Part shown: one piece after another, positions 7,787 through 17,600 of the stretch
Layout of the letters: the number at the start of each line of letters is the position of its first letter
Numbering within the stretch: position 1 is the first letter of the stretch
Source: a virus
Length of the DNA: 64,000 nucleotides
Reading direction: 5' to 3' (one strand)
IMG/VR virus record: IMGVR_UViG_3300032315_000979
Span: 44,688 to 108,687 of that record
The notes under the pieces: generated by a model
What the model saw: only the letters and a program-made list of their open reading frames with translations
Databases searched by the model: none
What the model was told of the DNA's origin: nothing
Position numbers and translations under genes: made by a program

Positions 7787-8716
7787 ATGGATGATGTAAA
7801 GATTGAAACAAGCAAAACACTAACTTTAACGCTTCCAAGCGACCCTACATCTAATGTGGTGTCAGTTAGTTTGTATCATGAGTTTGGATCACTTGTTTCT
7901 GGTCCAACAAACGCAACAAGATCAAGTGCTGGAGTTTATACCATCACCTATGGTCAAGCAGCTTCTGGTATCTATATCTTAAATGCTGCGGGAAGATATC
8001 GTGCTGATTTTACATATACGATAAGTTCAACATCATACACACAGTCACAATACTTTAATGTCTATACGCCATACATTGATATTGACACCTTCTTTGAAGA
8101 CCATCCAGAGCTTGAAACCGATTGGTATGACAAGTTTGAAAAGATGGAAAAGAAGGTAAGGAATATTATCAATACTTATTGTGGTCAGTCCTTTGAATAC
8201 TATCCTAATAAATATCTTGAAGTCATGGGTTCTGGAAAGAATACACTTCATATCCCAAACCCAATCACTACGCTAAGAAAAGTCACATCCGACCCAGGAA
8301 CAAATGATGAAACGGTTCTGCACGACTACTCCGATGCAACTTTAAATCACATTGAGAAAATCAGAGAGCCTCACAGCTTCGGTAGCTCCTACTACCTGCA
8401 ATTTAGAAAATCTGTTCTGGATAGCGTGAATGTTCTTTTGCTTGTAAATAGATTTGATAAGCAAAGTATTTACAGAGTTGAAGGCGATTTTGGTTGGCAA
8501 TTTGTTCCGAACAATATTGAGCAGGCAGCGGATCTTTTGCTGGTTGACATGATGAATGATGATTCTGAATTCAGAAGGCATGGAATTCAAAGAGTTGAAA
8601 TGGATACAATTAGATATGAAATCAATACCACAAACTTCTTTGAGACAACGGGCAACATTGATGCAGATGTCCTTCTTATGGACTACACGCTGTTTGTAAT
8701 GGACTATGTGGTTTAA
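7787..8716 (+). CDS. Head-tail connector (adaptor) protein with N-terminal Ig-like domain
   Basis: A 309-residue protein. Residues 1-100 form a beta-rich domain (KTLTLTLPSD, GVYTITYGQ, YRADFTYTI). Residues 100-309 match the phage head-tail adaptor type: an alpha-helical start (IDTFFEDHPELETDWYDKFE, then KVRNIINTYCGQSFEY), a beta part (LHIPNPITTLRKV) and helical ending. In siphophages this protein binds the portal ring and begins the neck. The order adaptor, stopper, completion protein, terminator, tube is standard and supports the call. The N-terminal beta domain is an addition not found in the minimal family. Confidence 0.7.
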   Translation: MDDVKIETSKTLTLTLPSDPTSNVVSVSLYHEFGSLVSGPTNATRSSAGVYTITYGQAASGIYILNAAGRYRADFTYTISSTSYTQSQYFNVYTPYIDIDTFFEDHPELETDWYDKFEKMEKKVRNIINTYCGQSFEYYPNKYLEVMGSGKNTLHIPNPITTLRKVTSDPGTNDETVLHDYSDATLNHIEKIREPHSFGSSYYLQFRKSVLDSVNVLLLVNRFDKQSIYRVEGDFGWQFVPNNIEQAADLLLVDMMNDDSEFRRHGIQRVEMDTIRYEINTTNFFETTGNIDADVLLMDYTLFVMDYVV

Positions 8717-9091
8717 ATGTCTAACGGTGTTTTTATAAACCTTCCGCACAAAATGGATGTCTACACTAAGACAACATCTGTTAATGCTGCTGGGCAACAA
8801 ACAACATCATACACAATGTCGGGAACAATTAAAGCCCTGTATCAGTCAATGTCTTCTGAAAGAAGAACATATCCGTATGTTGCAAATATTGACGAAGTTG
8901 AATTTTTTATTTCACACAAAGATGCTCAGTATGCAAACTATAGCAATAAAATTCAAAATGTAGTTGACCGCTACGGTAATTCAATAGTTGATTATCCAGT
9001 AGAGATTGTAAACATTGATAAAAGAACTGGTTATAACGGTAAGGTTAGAATGATTCTTTTAACTTGTAGGAAGATTACAGAAAATGCTTAG
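8717..9091 (+). CDS. Head closure (stopper) protein
   Basis: A 124-residue beta-rich protein immediately after the connector (ATG follows the stop directly). Features such as LPHKMDVYTKTTSVNAAGQQ, a central ALYQSMSSERRT and the ending VRMILLTCRKI fit the SPP1 gp16/lambda gpFII-like head completion family, which seals the portal after packaging and provides the tail docking surface. The family is poorly conserved in sequence, so the call rests mainly on size, beta character and gene order. The last eight bases overlap the next gene. Confidence 0.6.
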   Translation: MSNGVFINLPHKMDVYTKTTSVNAAGQQTTSYTMSGTIKALYQSMSSERRTYPYVANIDEVEFFISHKDAQYANYSNKIQNVVDRYGNSIVDYPVEIVNIDKRTGYNGKVRMILLTCRKITENA

Positions 9092-9614
9092 TATTCAGGT
9101 CAACAAGTCAGCTTTGATTCAAACAGAGATGGCGGCTATCTACTATTCAGTCCTACCAGTCCGAGTTCAGCATGCACAGGTGCAGGCAATGATGAGGTCA
9201 AAGCGTGACATGAAGATGGCAACAGCCGATCTAGGAAGGGCTGCAAAGTATTTACAATACGAAATCATTCCATTTGGTCCAACAGGCATGACTTTAAAAG
9301 TAAAACCATATCCAAAAGGGTCATTTAGAAAAGATGGTGGAAATATCCAGATCGGGTCTGCAATTCTTTTAACTGGTAAAAAAGGTGGTGGTGTAATCAG
9401 AGGAAAAGGAAATGGGATTATGAAAGTAAGATCAGCCTCTGTTGCACAAGGCTATTCGGAGTTCTATAGAGCTGTTAGAAAAGTAGCAATTCCTTCAAAA
9501 AGAAAAGAAATTAGAGAGATTGCAAAACAAGTTATTATTAAAAACCTTAAACAAGAATTTATTAGACAAGGTTTTACCGCAAGAGGTGCTGGCGGGGTGG
9601 ATGTGGTAAGGTAG
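9084..9614 (+). CDS. Tail completion protein (HK97 gp10-like position)
   Basis: A 176-residue basic protein between head closure and tail terminator genes, the position of HK97 gp10-type tail completion proteins. It has N-terminal helices (about residues 25-60), a beta section with YPKGSFRKDGGNIQIGSAIL, and a long basic C-terminal helix (about 130-165). Direct sequence resemblance is weak and the function is assigned from synteny. It overlaps the stopper gene by eight bases. Confidence 0.5.
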   Translation: MLSIQVNKSALIQTEMAAIYYSVLPVRVQHAQVQAMMRSKRDMKMATADLGRAAKYLQYEIIPFGPTGMTLKVKPYPKGSFRKDGGNIQIGSAILLTGKKGGGVIRGKGNGIMKVRSASVAQGYSEFYRAVRKVAIPSKRKEIREIAKQVIIKNLKQEFIRQGFTARGAGGVDVVR

Positions 9615-9617
9615 TTT

Positions 9618-10028
9618 ATGCCAATTAGCGTCTATTCTATAAACACTTATCTTAAGGCAGATACTACTCTGGCTAATATTGCTGGAAAAGTTATGAACTT
9701 TTTTCCAGTAATTGGCTACAGCACAGAAACAGCTCCTTTTGTAATTTACTATTACAATCCACATATCCCATCTGTTGAGTCATACTGGAACAGGTATGAC
9801 GCAATTAGGTATTCTATTTATGATTCGGATGTTGACAGGTTATTTCAAATCTCAGAAAGATTAATCAAACTCCTTGGAGAAGGAGATCAGATTCAAGGAA
9901 ATGTTGCCAGTTCAAGCGTAAGAGTTCTTAGCTCACAACTGGTATCAAGTTCTTTGTCAGAGCCTATTGAGAAAGAAGGTTGGTACCAAATGGACCTTGA
10001 TTTCTCGCTGTTCTCAGTGAGCCTCTGA
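9618..10028 (+). CDS. Tail terminator protein
   Basis: A 136-residue protein just before the tail tube gene. The N-terminal helix (YSINTYLKADTTLANIAGKV), a beta strand with APFVIYYYN, a second helix (VDRLFQISERLIKLLGEG) and a final strand with GWYQMDLDFSLFSV fit the lambda gpU/HK97 gp10-neighbour fold of tail terminators, which form the hexameric ring that stops tube growth and binds the neck. Assignment combines this pattern with gene order. Confidence 0.6.
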   Translation: MPISVYSINTYLKADTTLANIAGKVMNFFPVIGYSTETAPFVIYYYNPHIPSVESYWNRYDAIRYSIYDSDVDRLFQISERLIKLLGEGDQIQGNVASSSVRVLSSQLVSSSLSEPIEKEGWYQMDLDFSLFSVSL

Positions 10029-10036
10029 TATATTTG

Positions 10037-10045
10037 TGGTATCAT
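10037..10045 (+). promoter_or_regulatory. Extended -10 element (TGGTATCAT) before 10054
   Basis: TG-G-TATCAT at 10037-10045 ends eight bases before the ATG at 10054, with no Shine-Dalgarno between. It is a weaker member of the leaderless promoter set and would drive the small gene and the tail tube gene. Confidence 0.45.
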
Positions 10046-10053
10046 AAAAGTAT

Positions 10054-10248
10054 ATGAAGTATAATGTAATTACATACATCGGCAAGACTCCAGGGTTTTC
10101 CGTGAAACTAGGTAAAGAGGTTTATGAGTTTGAGTGGCAAAAAGGCGTAGGAATAGGTCGCCGCTCAGATGAAATAAAATTAGATCACGCCGTGAAGATT
10201 TCTAAATGGCGAGATCGCAAGGGCAAGAAAATATTTGTCCTTGAATAA
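10054..10248 (+). CDS. Small basic protein before the tail tube gene
   Basis: A 64-residue protein rich in Lys and Val with the sequence FSVKLGKEVYEFEWQKGVG near the centre. Small basic proteins in this place are common between tail terminator and tail tube genes and some are virion components, but I do not recognise a named family. It probably uses a leaderless start given the -10 box at 10040-10045. Confidence 0.55.
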   Translation: MKYNVITYIGKTPGFSVKLGKEVYEFEWQKGVGIGRRSDEIKLDHAVKISKWRDRKGKKIFVLE

Positions 10249-10263
10249 CAGGAGGATAGTAAA

Positions 10264-10842
10264 ATGGCAGTAACAACTTCCAATATCGTAGTTGGTGAGG
10301 CTTCAGTAAAGACTGGTGCTTCTAACATTACGATGACGAATGCAGATTTTGATAGCTTGACAGATGTGGGCGCAACCCAAGGTGGTCTTGAAATTTCGTG
10401 GGAACCAGACATGGTTGACATTGAAATTGACCAGTACGGTGACGCAGCAAAGGTCATTCAGTCAAAGGTGAAAGTAATGGTTAAGACAACCCTTGCAGAA
10501 GGAACTCTTAATAACCTTGCAACAGCATGGAGCTATGACAATACAACTGGTGGAAATGACATCAAAGCAAACAATGATGGCGCAAACACCAAGACCTTGT
10601 TGTTCGGTTCGCAGAGCGTGTACCCATACGAGTACGCAATCCAAGTAACTGGATATGCCCCAGGTTCAACAGCAGCAGTGACAAAGACACGCAAGTTTAA
10701 CACTAAGCGAGCAGTGTCAATGACCACTTCAATGCTATCAATGAAGAGAGCAGAAGCTTCAGTTTTTGAAGTTTCGTTCCGTGTTCTTCCAGTAGTCGGT
10801 GACACTGGTTACGAATATGGCAAGATCATTGACCAAAGCTAA
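10264..10842 (+). CDS. Major tail (tube) protein
   Basis: A 192-residue protein with a strong ribosome site (CAGGAGG, 10250-10256). The N-terminal part (TNADFDSLTDVGATQGGLE, then ISWEPDMVDIEIDQYGD) and the central TLAEGTLNNLATAW match siphophage major tail proteins, which hexamerise into stacked rings. Size, gene order (after terminator, before frameshifted chaperone and tape measure) and the following hairpin terminator support the call. Codon choice looks richer in G/C than in the small-gene block, consistent with high expression. Confidence 0.82.
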   Translation: MAVTTSNIVVGEASVKTGASNITMTNADFDSLTDVGATQGGLEISWEPDMVDIEIDQYGDAAKVIQSKVKVMVKTTLAEGTLNNLATAWSYDNTTGGNDIKANNDGANTKTLLFGSQSVYPYEYAIQVTGYAPGSTAAVTKTRKFNTKRAVSMTTSMLSMKRAEASVFEVSFRVLPVVGDTGYEYGKIIDQS

Positions 10843-10868
10843 TTAAAACCAAAAGTTTGTACTAAGCG

Positions 10869-10914
10869 AAAACTCCTGAGAGTCGGTATGATATACTGAA
10901 ACTTGGGAGTTTTT
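10869..10914 (+). terminator. Two-part hairpin followed by T-run between tail tube and chaperone genes
   Basis: AAAACTCCTGAG (10869-10880) pairs with CTTGGGAGTTTT (10902-10913), 12 pairs of which two are G-T, and the loop holds an inner seven-pair hairpin (TCGGTAT with ATACTGA). A T-run follows. A partial terminator here would lower expression of the chaperone and tape measure relative to the abundant tube protein. Confidence 0.65.
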
Positions 10915-10954
10915 GCATTATTCCCACTATTATAAAACAAGGAGCACATAAAAA

Positions 10955-11263
10955 ATGGCAACAAATACTGATCTGTTTAAGGGTACTGAGATTACATTTT
11001 CTGATGGAAAGAAGAGAATCGTAAAGCCTTTGACAATTAAGCACCTTCGTGAATTCATGAAGGTTGCAAACGATATGAAGTCCAATGATGAAGCTGGAAT
11101 GACTGATGAGGACATTGATAAGATGATCGCAGCAGCCTCAATCGCACTGAGAAAGGCTGATCCAGAGTTGGCTGCAAATCGTGATTTGCTTGAAGACATT
11201 CTTGACCTTAGAACATTTGGTGAAGTAATGGCTGCAGCAATGGGTAACGACCCAAACCAATAA
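10955..11263 (+). CDS. Tail assembly chaperone, short form (gpG-like)
   Basis: A 102-residue acidic, helical protein with an AAGGAG site (10940-10945). It starts with a beta segment (GTEITFSDGKKRIVKPLTIK) and continues with helices rich in Asp/Glu. In siphophages this product and its frameshifted extension bind the tape measure protein and guide tail tube assembly; neither is in the virion. The gene sits directly between tube and tape measure genes. A perfect slippery heptamer lies near the end, so a fraction of ribosomes should make the longer form. Confidence 0.82.
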   Translation: MATNTDLFKGTEITFSDGKKRIVKPLTIKHLREFMKVANDMKSNDEAGMTDEDIDKMIAAASIALRKADPELAANRDLLEDILDLRTFGEVMAAAMGNDPNQ

Positions 11264-11586
11264 ACGGGGATGGCGAGGGTGGTGAACCCTTGTCATGGAA
11301 TGAGATTCCCCTTCTCAAATATGAATCAGAAATATTTGTACAGGTCGGTGCATGGAAAAATCTAGAGGAGTTAGAGGAATCTCTAATCCTTCATGAGATG
11401 TTTCTATTGTACCGAGCTTGTACCAATGAATTCAGTAAGAATATCAAAGCACTCGCCTTGGCTCAAGGCGCTGATGTTGACTTTGAAGATGACTGGTACT
11501 CGCCAGAAGATAGAGTACCAGATGAGCCAATGAGACCATTTGAAGTAATGAACTTCGGCATTCCATTGGGATATCAAGCAGATTAA
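10955..11586 (+). CDS. Tail assembly chaperone, frameshifted long form (gpGT-like)
   Basis: Joined at base 11257 by a -1 shift: 101 codons from the first frame, then 109 residues from the second, about 210 residues in all. The second part reads through PINGDGEGGEPL into SWNEIPLLKYESEIFVQVG and a helical, acidic C-terminus. It lacks its own convincing ribosome site; the only independent start would be TTG 11290. The G/GT arrangement before the tape measure gene is one of the most conserved features of siphophages and supports the call strongly. Confidence 0.82.
11251..11257 (+). other. Programmed -1 ribosomal frameshift site (C CCA AAC)
   Basis: CCCAAAC lies in the correct phase for tandem slippage (codons CCA 11252-11254 and AAC 11255-11257). 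The zero frame stops two codons later (TAA 11261-11263). After slipping back one base the frame continues without a stop to 11586. A hairpin (CGAGGGT 11274-11280 with ACCCTTG 11286-11292, one G-T pair, loop GGTGA) lies 16 bases downstream and may stimulate slippage. Confidence 0.85.
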
Positions 11587-11609
11587 TGATTGCTGATTAT
11601 CTAAAAAAA

Positions 11610-11618
11610 TGGGATAAT
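11610..11618 (+). promoter_or_regulatory. Extended -10-like element (TGGGATAAT) before the tape measure gene
   Basis: TG-G-GATAAT ends 16 bases before the ATG at 11635, and the stretch between lacks a Shine-Dalgarno. It could give a transcript with a leader of about ten bases. It is less clear than the boxes before 7787, 29658 and 51776. Confidence 0.35.
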
Positions 11619-11634
11619 ATTTGTTGGTACAAAC

Positions 11635-14600
11635 ATGTCTGATGTTGATCTAATAATTAATGTACATACTAATGGCGTTAAGGATATTACTAACCTTAGT
11701 GCTGCCACTAGAGCCTTAGCCCTCAATCTAAGGGGTATTACAGTACCAATGAGCAAGCTTGATGCTCACAGCCGAGCTGTGAACAAAGCTCTTGGAATGA
11801 CAAACAGAAGCATGAATGATCATGCAAAGACTGCCAAGCAGATGATTGCAAATCAGAAGGCTCTGAGTGCAGAAACTAAGCGTGTTCAATCAAACATCAA
11901 GTCATACGCTATGGCTATTCAATCAGCTGGTGGTACAACCACAGCGTTTGGTAGAGAGCTGATCCAAAGCAGGAATGAATTAAAGCAATTTAGTTCAACC
12001 CTAAGAGGCTTGCGAATTAGAGCATTTGGCTCAGACCTTGGTTCAATATCACTAAAACTACAACGAATTGGTAAAGACGCACAGTTTGTTGGTAGAAGCT
12101 TGATGATTAACCTCACAGCTCCAATCCTTCTATTTGCAAGAATGGGCTTCCAGAGCTTGTTGAAGGTTGATGAGCAATTTGTAAGATTGACAAAGGTTCT
12201 TGAAGGCGTTGCTATGACAACCGATCAAGCAAACTCAAAGCTTAAAGATTATCTTGGTCCAGACAAGGAGAAGAGAGTCAAGCAAATGACCGACTCCTTT
12301 AGAGAACTAAATACCGCTTTGACCGAGCAAAGCGCAAGATTCGGTGTCGCAAAAGATTTAGTAGTTAGTCTGGCTGTTGATTTTGCAGAACTTGGTGTTA
12401 CTGCAAATGAAAATATTGTAGCACTTACTGAATTAGCATTAGCTGCAGAAAAATTGGGAGGAATGGATGCATCTGGTGCGCAAGATCTATCCTCAGCCTT
12501 GTTCTTTAATGCAACGAGAGCATACGAGGTTGCTGGTGCATTTGATGATGTAACAACAGCTGCTGAGCGTGAATCTAAAGCTATAGCGTCAGCAACAGTT
12601 CAGCTCAACATGTTCAACACAATTGAAAATGTCACCGCACTTTCATTGAAAGACCTTGCTGATTCACTACCTGAACTTGGAGGTATGGCGCTAAGTTTCG
12701 GACTATCAATGACAGAAGCAGCCGCTCTGCTTGCACCAATGAAGGCTGCTGGTTTTGATATTGGCGCATCTGCAAACTCAATTAAAGTATCTTTGCAAAG
12801 AGCAATTGTTCCAACTAAGCAAAATGTTGAACTACTAGCAAAACTTTCTAAGCAATATGGTGTTACTGGCAAATCTGGTAACGCATTTAGCGAATCAACA
12901 AAGACTGGTCTAACAGGACTTCAAGCTATTGTTGATATTTTTGGAAAAGTTGTTGAAGGTGGAAAAAACACTGAAGCTGGACTGAAACTGATGTCTGAAA
13001 TATTTGAAAAGCGTCAGGGTCCAAGAATGTATGTTGCTATTGAACAATTGAATCAGTTTGATGCTGCTTTGAAAAATGTTAATGCTAATCAATCACCAGA
13101 AAGATTGATGGCAGGTGTTGCTGAAGCATCCATTAGAGCCTTTAATAAACTTAACGGCACAGCACTCCCAGAAACAATAAGTCAGTTTAGTGATATTGGT
13201 GTTATCGCAAGAATTGCTACTGCTGAAGTTGGAGCATTAGTTGATGGGTTTAAAGGCAAAGGTGCAGGCGGTGGTATTACAGCAGCAGAAAAGAAAGGTG
13301 CTATGGAGGCACGAGATGCTGTAGCCAAGCTGATTAAAGAGAAGAAATTAAATGAAGATATTGACTTAATCAGCCAAGTTAAAACACAGGCTGGTCGTGC
13401 TCTGCTTGTTGAGCTTGCAGGTGCATCTGGCGCTGCGGATGTAGCAAACATGGAATTAGAGCAGTCATTGAAATCTCTTTCGGTTGCTACTCAGAGAATA
13501 AAGATTGCATTTAAAAACTTTGCTGCAGATGTGCTTAGAAATGTAGCTCCATCACTAAAGAAGTTGTCTGATACGATCAACAGTCTTTATCTAAAATGGC
13601 AAGCACTAAGTGACACAACAAGAGAAAGAATATCCAAATTAATTCTTGGCTTCCTCGGTTTCTTAGCAGTAATGGCACCAGTAATTCTTGCATTAGGAAC
13701 AATGCAATCATCTATCGGTGTGCTTGGAAGAACCGCTACATTCTTCTTACCGAAGCTAAAGAATTTTGAAGGTGGTCTTGTAGGAATTGCTGGTGGAGCA
13801 AAGAAAGCAACCACGGCAATGACAGATATGTATAACAGTTTCCTTGGCAAGAAACAACCACTTTCTATGCTTCCAAGTTTTGCACCTGCTGGCGGTACAG
13901 CATCATCAATGATTGGTATGCCAACAAGAGTTGGTCGCAACATCACACTCCCTGGCAATATTGCTCCAACCCCAACACCACTAACTGGACTTACAGGCGC
14001 TGCTAGAACAAGTGCCATCAATGCAAACAGAGCAGCGAGGCTTTCTCATGCAGCAACAGGAAGACTGGGTGTAGATCAGTATCTTAGAAATGAAGCAAGT
14101 ATGCTTTCTGCTAATAATATGCGACTTAATGCTCGTGGTCGTGTAATTGGTCCAAGGGGTGGTTTTGTTGGTGGTAACATTCTTGGAAAAATTTCTGAAG
14201 CATCAGTATTAAGAGAAGCCGCTCTTGCGGATTCTGGAATCTCTAGAACAATGTCTGGAGGCGCAAGGCTTGCTACAAAGAGAGGCTTTGTAGATGTTAC
14301 TGAAGACAGAGCATTAAGAATTGCTCGTGGTGGTATTGGTGGTGCAATAGCAAGAAGAACAGCGGCGCTTCCTGGTTTGGCTGATTCATTTACTTCAGCT
14401 ACTGGCGTAACAGGAAGAGGTTTTGCAAGAGGAATGCTACCTACCCGTGGAGGGATCGCAACTGGTGCAGGAAATGTTAGAGGTTTAGCGTCAGCTGCAT
14501 TTAACGCTGGTCCAGTTGCTGCTTACACAAAGTCGGTGCAAGGTGCTAAAGCTGCAGTTCAAGCAATGAAGATTGAACAGATGGCTTTGGGTGGTAGCGC

Positions 14601-17600
14601 TGGAAAAATTAGAACAATGTCAACTGCAATGACTGGTTTTATGAAAGCTACAAAGCTTGGAACGGTTGCTCTTAAGTTAATGAAGATTGCTTTGATATCA
14701 ACTGGTATTGGCGCAATCATGCTGGGCATCGGTGTTGCTGTTTATATCATTGTTAAAAACTTTAGTGCTTTTAAAGATAAAGCATCTAATGCAATACTAA
14801 GAGTCAAGAACGCATGGGCAATATTTAAAGAATCTATTGGGATGCTAATTCAGCCTTTTGTAGATTTGTTTTCAATAATCGGTGGTGGTTCTAAGAAAGG
14901 TGGAGATGCTGTTGGCGGTCTTGCAAGCGCATTTGATTTAGTTGGGAAAGTACTACAGAAAGTAGCTTCTTGGTTTAAGATGCTGGTTGAAAACTTTATT
15001 CAGCCATATCTGTACATGATTATTGATATTGTAATGTTTGTTGTTTCAATATTCCAAGGCAACTGGGGTAAAGCTTTTGATTACCTTGTTGCCGCTACCT
15101 CTGGTGCAGTAAAGATTGTTATTAAGTTAATTGCCGCTTTGCTAAAAGGAATGGTGTGGATCACCGCTGGTGGAATTAAGTTGATAATCGGATACTTTAC
15201 ACTAATTCCAAAAGCTGTTGCTAAAGTGTTTAGTTTCCTTGAAAGAATTCCAGGTGTTGGTGGAATATTTGGATGGATTGGTGACAGTATCAATTTCGTT
15301 ATTGACGGTCTTTATGGATTGGTTGATGCGGGTAAAAATGCTGCTAGTGGTGCCATTGATGCAGTAGCTAACGCAGCAACTGGATTGCTAGATAAGGGCG
15401 TATCTAAGGGTATCAGCTCAGCCGAGGGTAAAATCAGTAATGATACAAAGATTAAAGACGCAGCAGAAGAAACTGGTGAAGAAGCTGGCGAAATCATGGG
15501 TAACTCCTTTGGTGATGGCTTTGAAGAGTCTGACGCTACTGGAAAAATTGCAAAAGCCATTGAAGAGGGCATTGTTGATGCCATTCAGAAACTTCAAGAT
15601 TATGTTGCTGGAGAGATGGCAGATGCATTAACTAAGTTTGTAGATGCATCCGTTAAGGCTCTTGAAAAGCAAAAAACATCTGCTCTAAAAGTATTTGATG
15701 TCCAAATCAAAACACTTGGTAAGCTTGAAAAAGCAGAAGAATCGCTTACCAAGAAGAAAGAATACGAAAATAATAGAAGAAAGATTATTGACAACCAAGC
15801 TCTTAGTAATGAGCAGTTCCGTAGAAACTATGCATTGGCTGTTTATGAAGGTCGTGTTGATGACGCAAGAATGCTACAGCTTCAGCAGAGCGCTGATGAA
15901 AAAGGATTTAGTAGTGACCTTTTAACAATTGAGCAAGAAAGGTCAAAGGATCTCGCAAAAGAAAACCTTGATGCTCTCAAGGAAGCTATTAACGAAGCAA
16001 AAGATGCAGCTTCATTATTCTTTGAAGAATCAATTGCTAAGTTCCAAGAGTCTGCTGCTCTAATTACAAAGGTTGCACCAGTTACTGTTGAACAATATAC
16101 GGCGCAACTACAAGAACTTCAAACATTAACAGAAACAAACGCTACCAATATGAATACAACATTTGGTGCGATGTTTGAAATTTTTGCAACCACAATTGCA
16201 GACAAGATGCCAAACAAGGTTATTGGACCATTTGCAACAAATCTTGACGAACTTGTATTAGTAGCAAAAGAAAAATTTGGTCTTGGATCTGATAAGAGTG
16301 AAAACACTGTAATTGGTATTACTATCGGAATGCTCGCTGGAATGGGAGTACAGTTTGGTGAAGGAAAGCAATTAGTAATTGATTCGTTCGGTGTAATAAC
16401 ATCTGGTCTCGCTCAAAACTTTACGGATATGAAGACCAAGTTCTTGGATGAGGTTAAGAGCGATTTCATTACAAACTTTAAGAAGGCACTGGATGAAGCA
16501 GAGCCAACAAAGGTTTTCAATCAAGCAATCATTGATGGAAACCTAAGCATCCTTAGAAGCTTCCAGAACATGGTGGATCTAAACCCAGCACTGATGGAGA
16601 AGTTAAGAAAGAGTCTTGATCCAGCAATTAATAAATACCTTGAACTAAAAGCAGCCGCAGATGCAGCAAAAGATGCAGCAGGAGCTGCAGCAGACGCAGC
16701 AGCAGGCGGTGGGGGCGGTGGTGGTGGAGGTGGAGGCACTGGTTCCCAACCAGGACCAGGAACACCTGCAGGTGGAAGAGCAGATGCATTTGCAAGAAAT
16801 AATGAACTCAGAGCTGCCAGAAATCTAAGAGCACTTACATATCAAGAATTTATTGGAAATTACAAGGGCTTCAAGAAGGGTGGAATAATTCCATCAAGAA
16901 CGCAAAATCAAAATCAAGGGTATCCAGAGGGCTTCATCCCAGCTCCAACACAAGAAGGTGTACCAACGCTTCTTCATGGTGGAGAATACATTCTTAATGC
17001 GAAGGCGGTTTCAAGAATCGGTGTAGGTGCTTTGAATAAGATGAATAATAACCTTATTCCAAAATTCCTTAAGGGTGGTCAGGTTCCAGGTGGAAAGAAA
17101 GGTACAGCTTCAAACACAAGAGGAACGGCAGATCGTCTTGAACAGAAAGTTACCAATAAAACATCTGCTTCGCCAAGTTCATTAAAAGCTCCAATAGACT
17201 TGTCAAAAATTCAAGGCGTTACTTTAAAACCGACTACACCTGTTAGTCCAAAAATTCCAGGAATTGCAACACCTGGTCACACCTATAGCTCCTCAGAGAT
17301 AAAAAAACTTACAATGCGACCAAACACTTATTTGGTTCCAGCCCCATCTTTCACATCCCCTGGAACTAAACAAGCGCCTAAAGAGTTCTTCCAAGTTGCA
17401 ACAAGACAAGAAGCGCTTTCTTATGCACAAATAAAAATGCAAAATGATGCTAAGGCAGCACAAAGAGCAGAGCAAGAAAAGTGGACAACATGGGAAAGAT
17501 TTATTGGTCAAAACACAGTTAATGGGGTCTCAACAATAGGTGGTCCATATAAACAATCGGGTATTGCAAGTGCAATTGAAAAATTCCCACTCGCAGGACT

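Noticed and set aside
11290-11586. Second chaperone frame as an independent gene
   Set aside because: Its only start would be a TTG without a ribosome site, while the frameshift signal directly upstream explains its translation.
16521-16739. Polyproline frame on the minus strand
   Set aside because: It is the complement of the Gly run in the tape measure gene.
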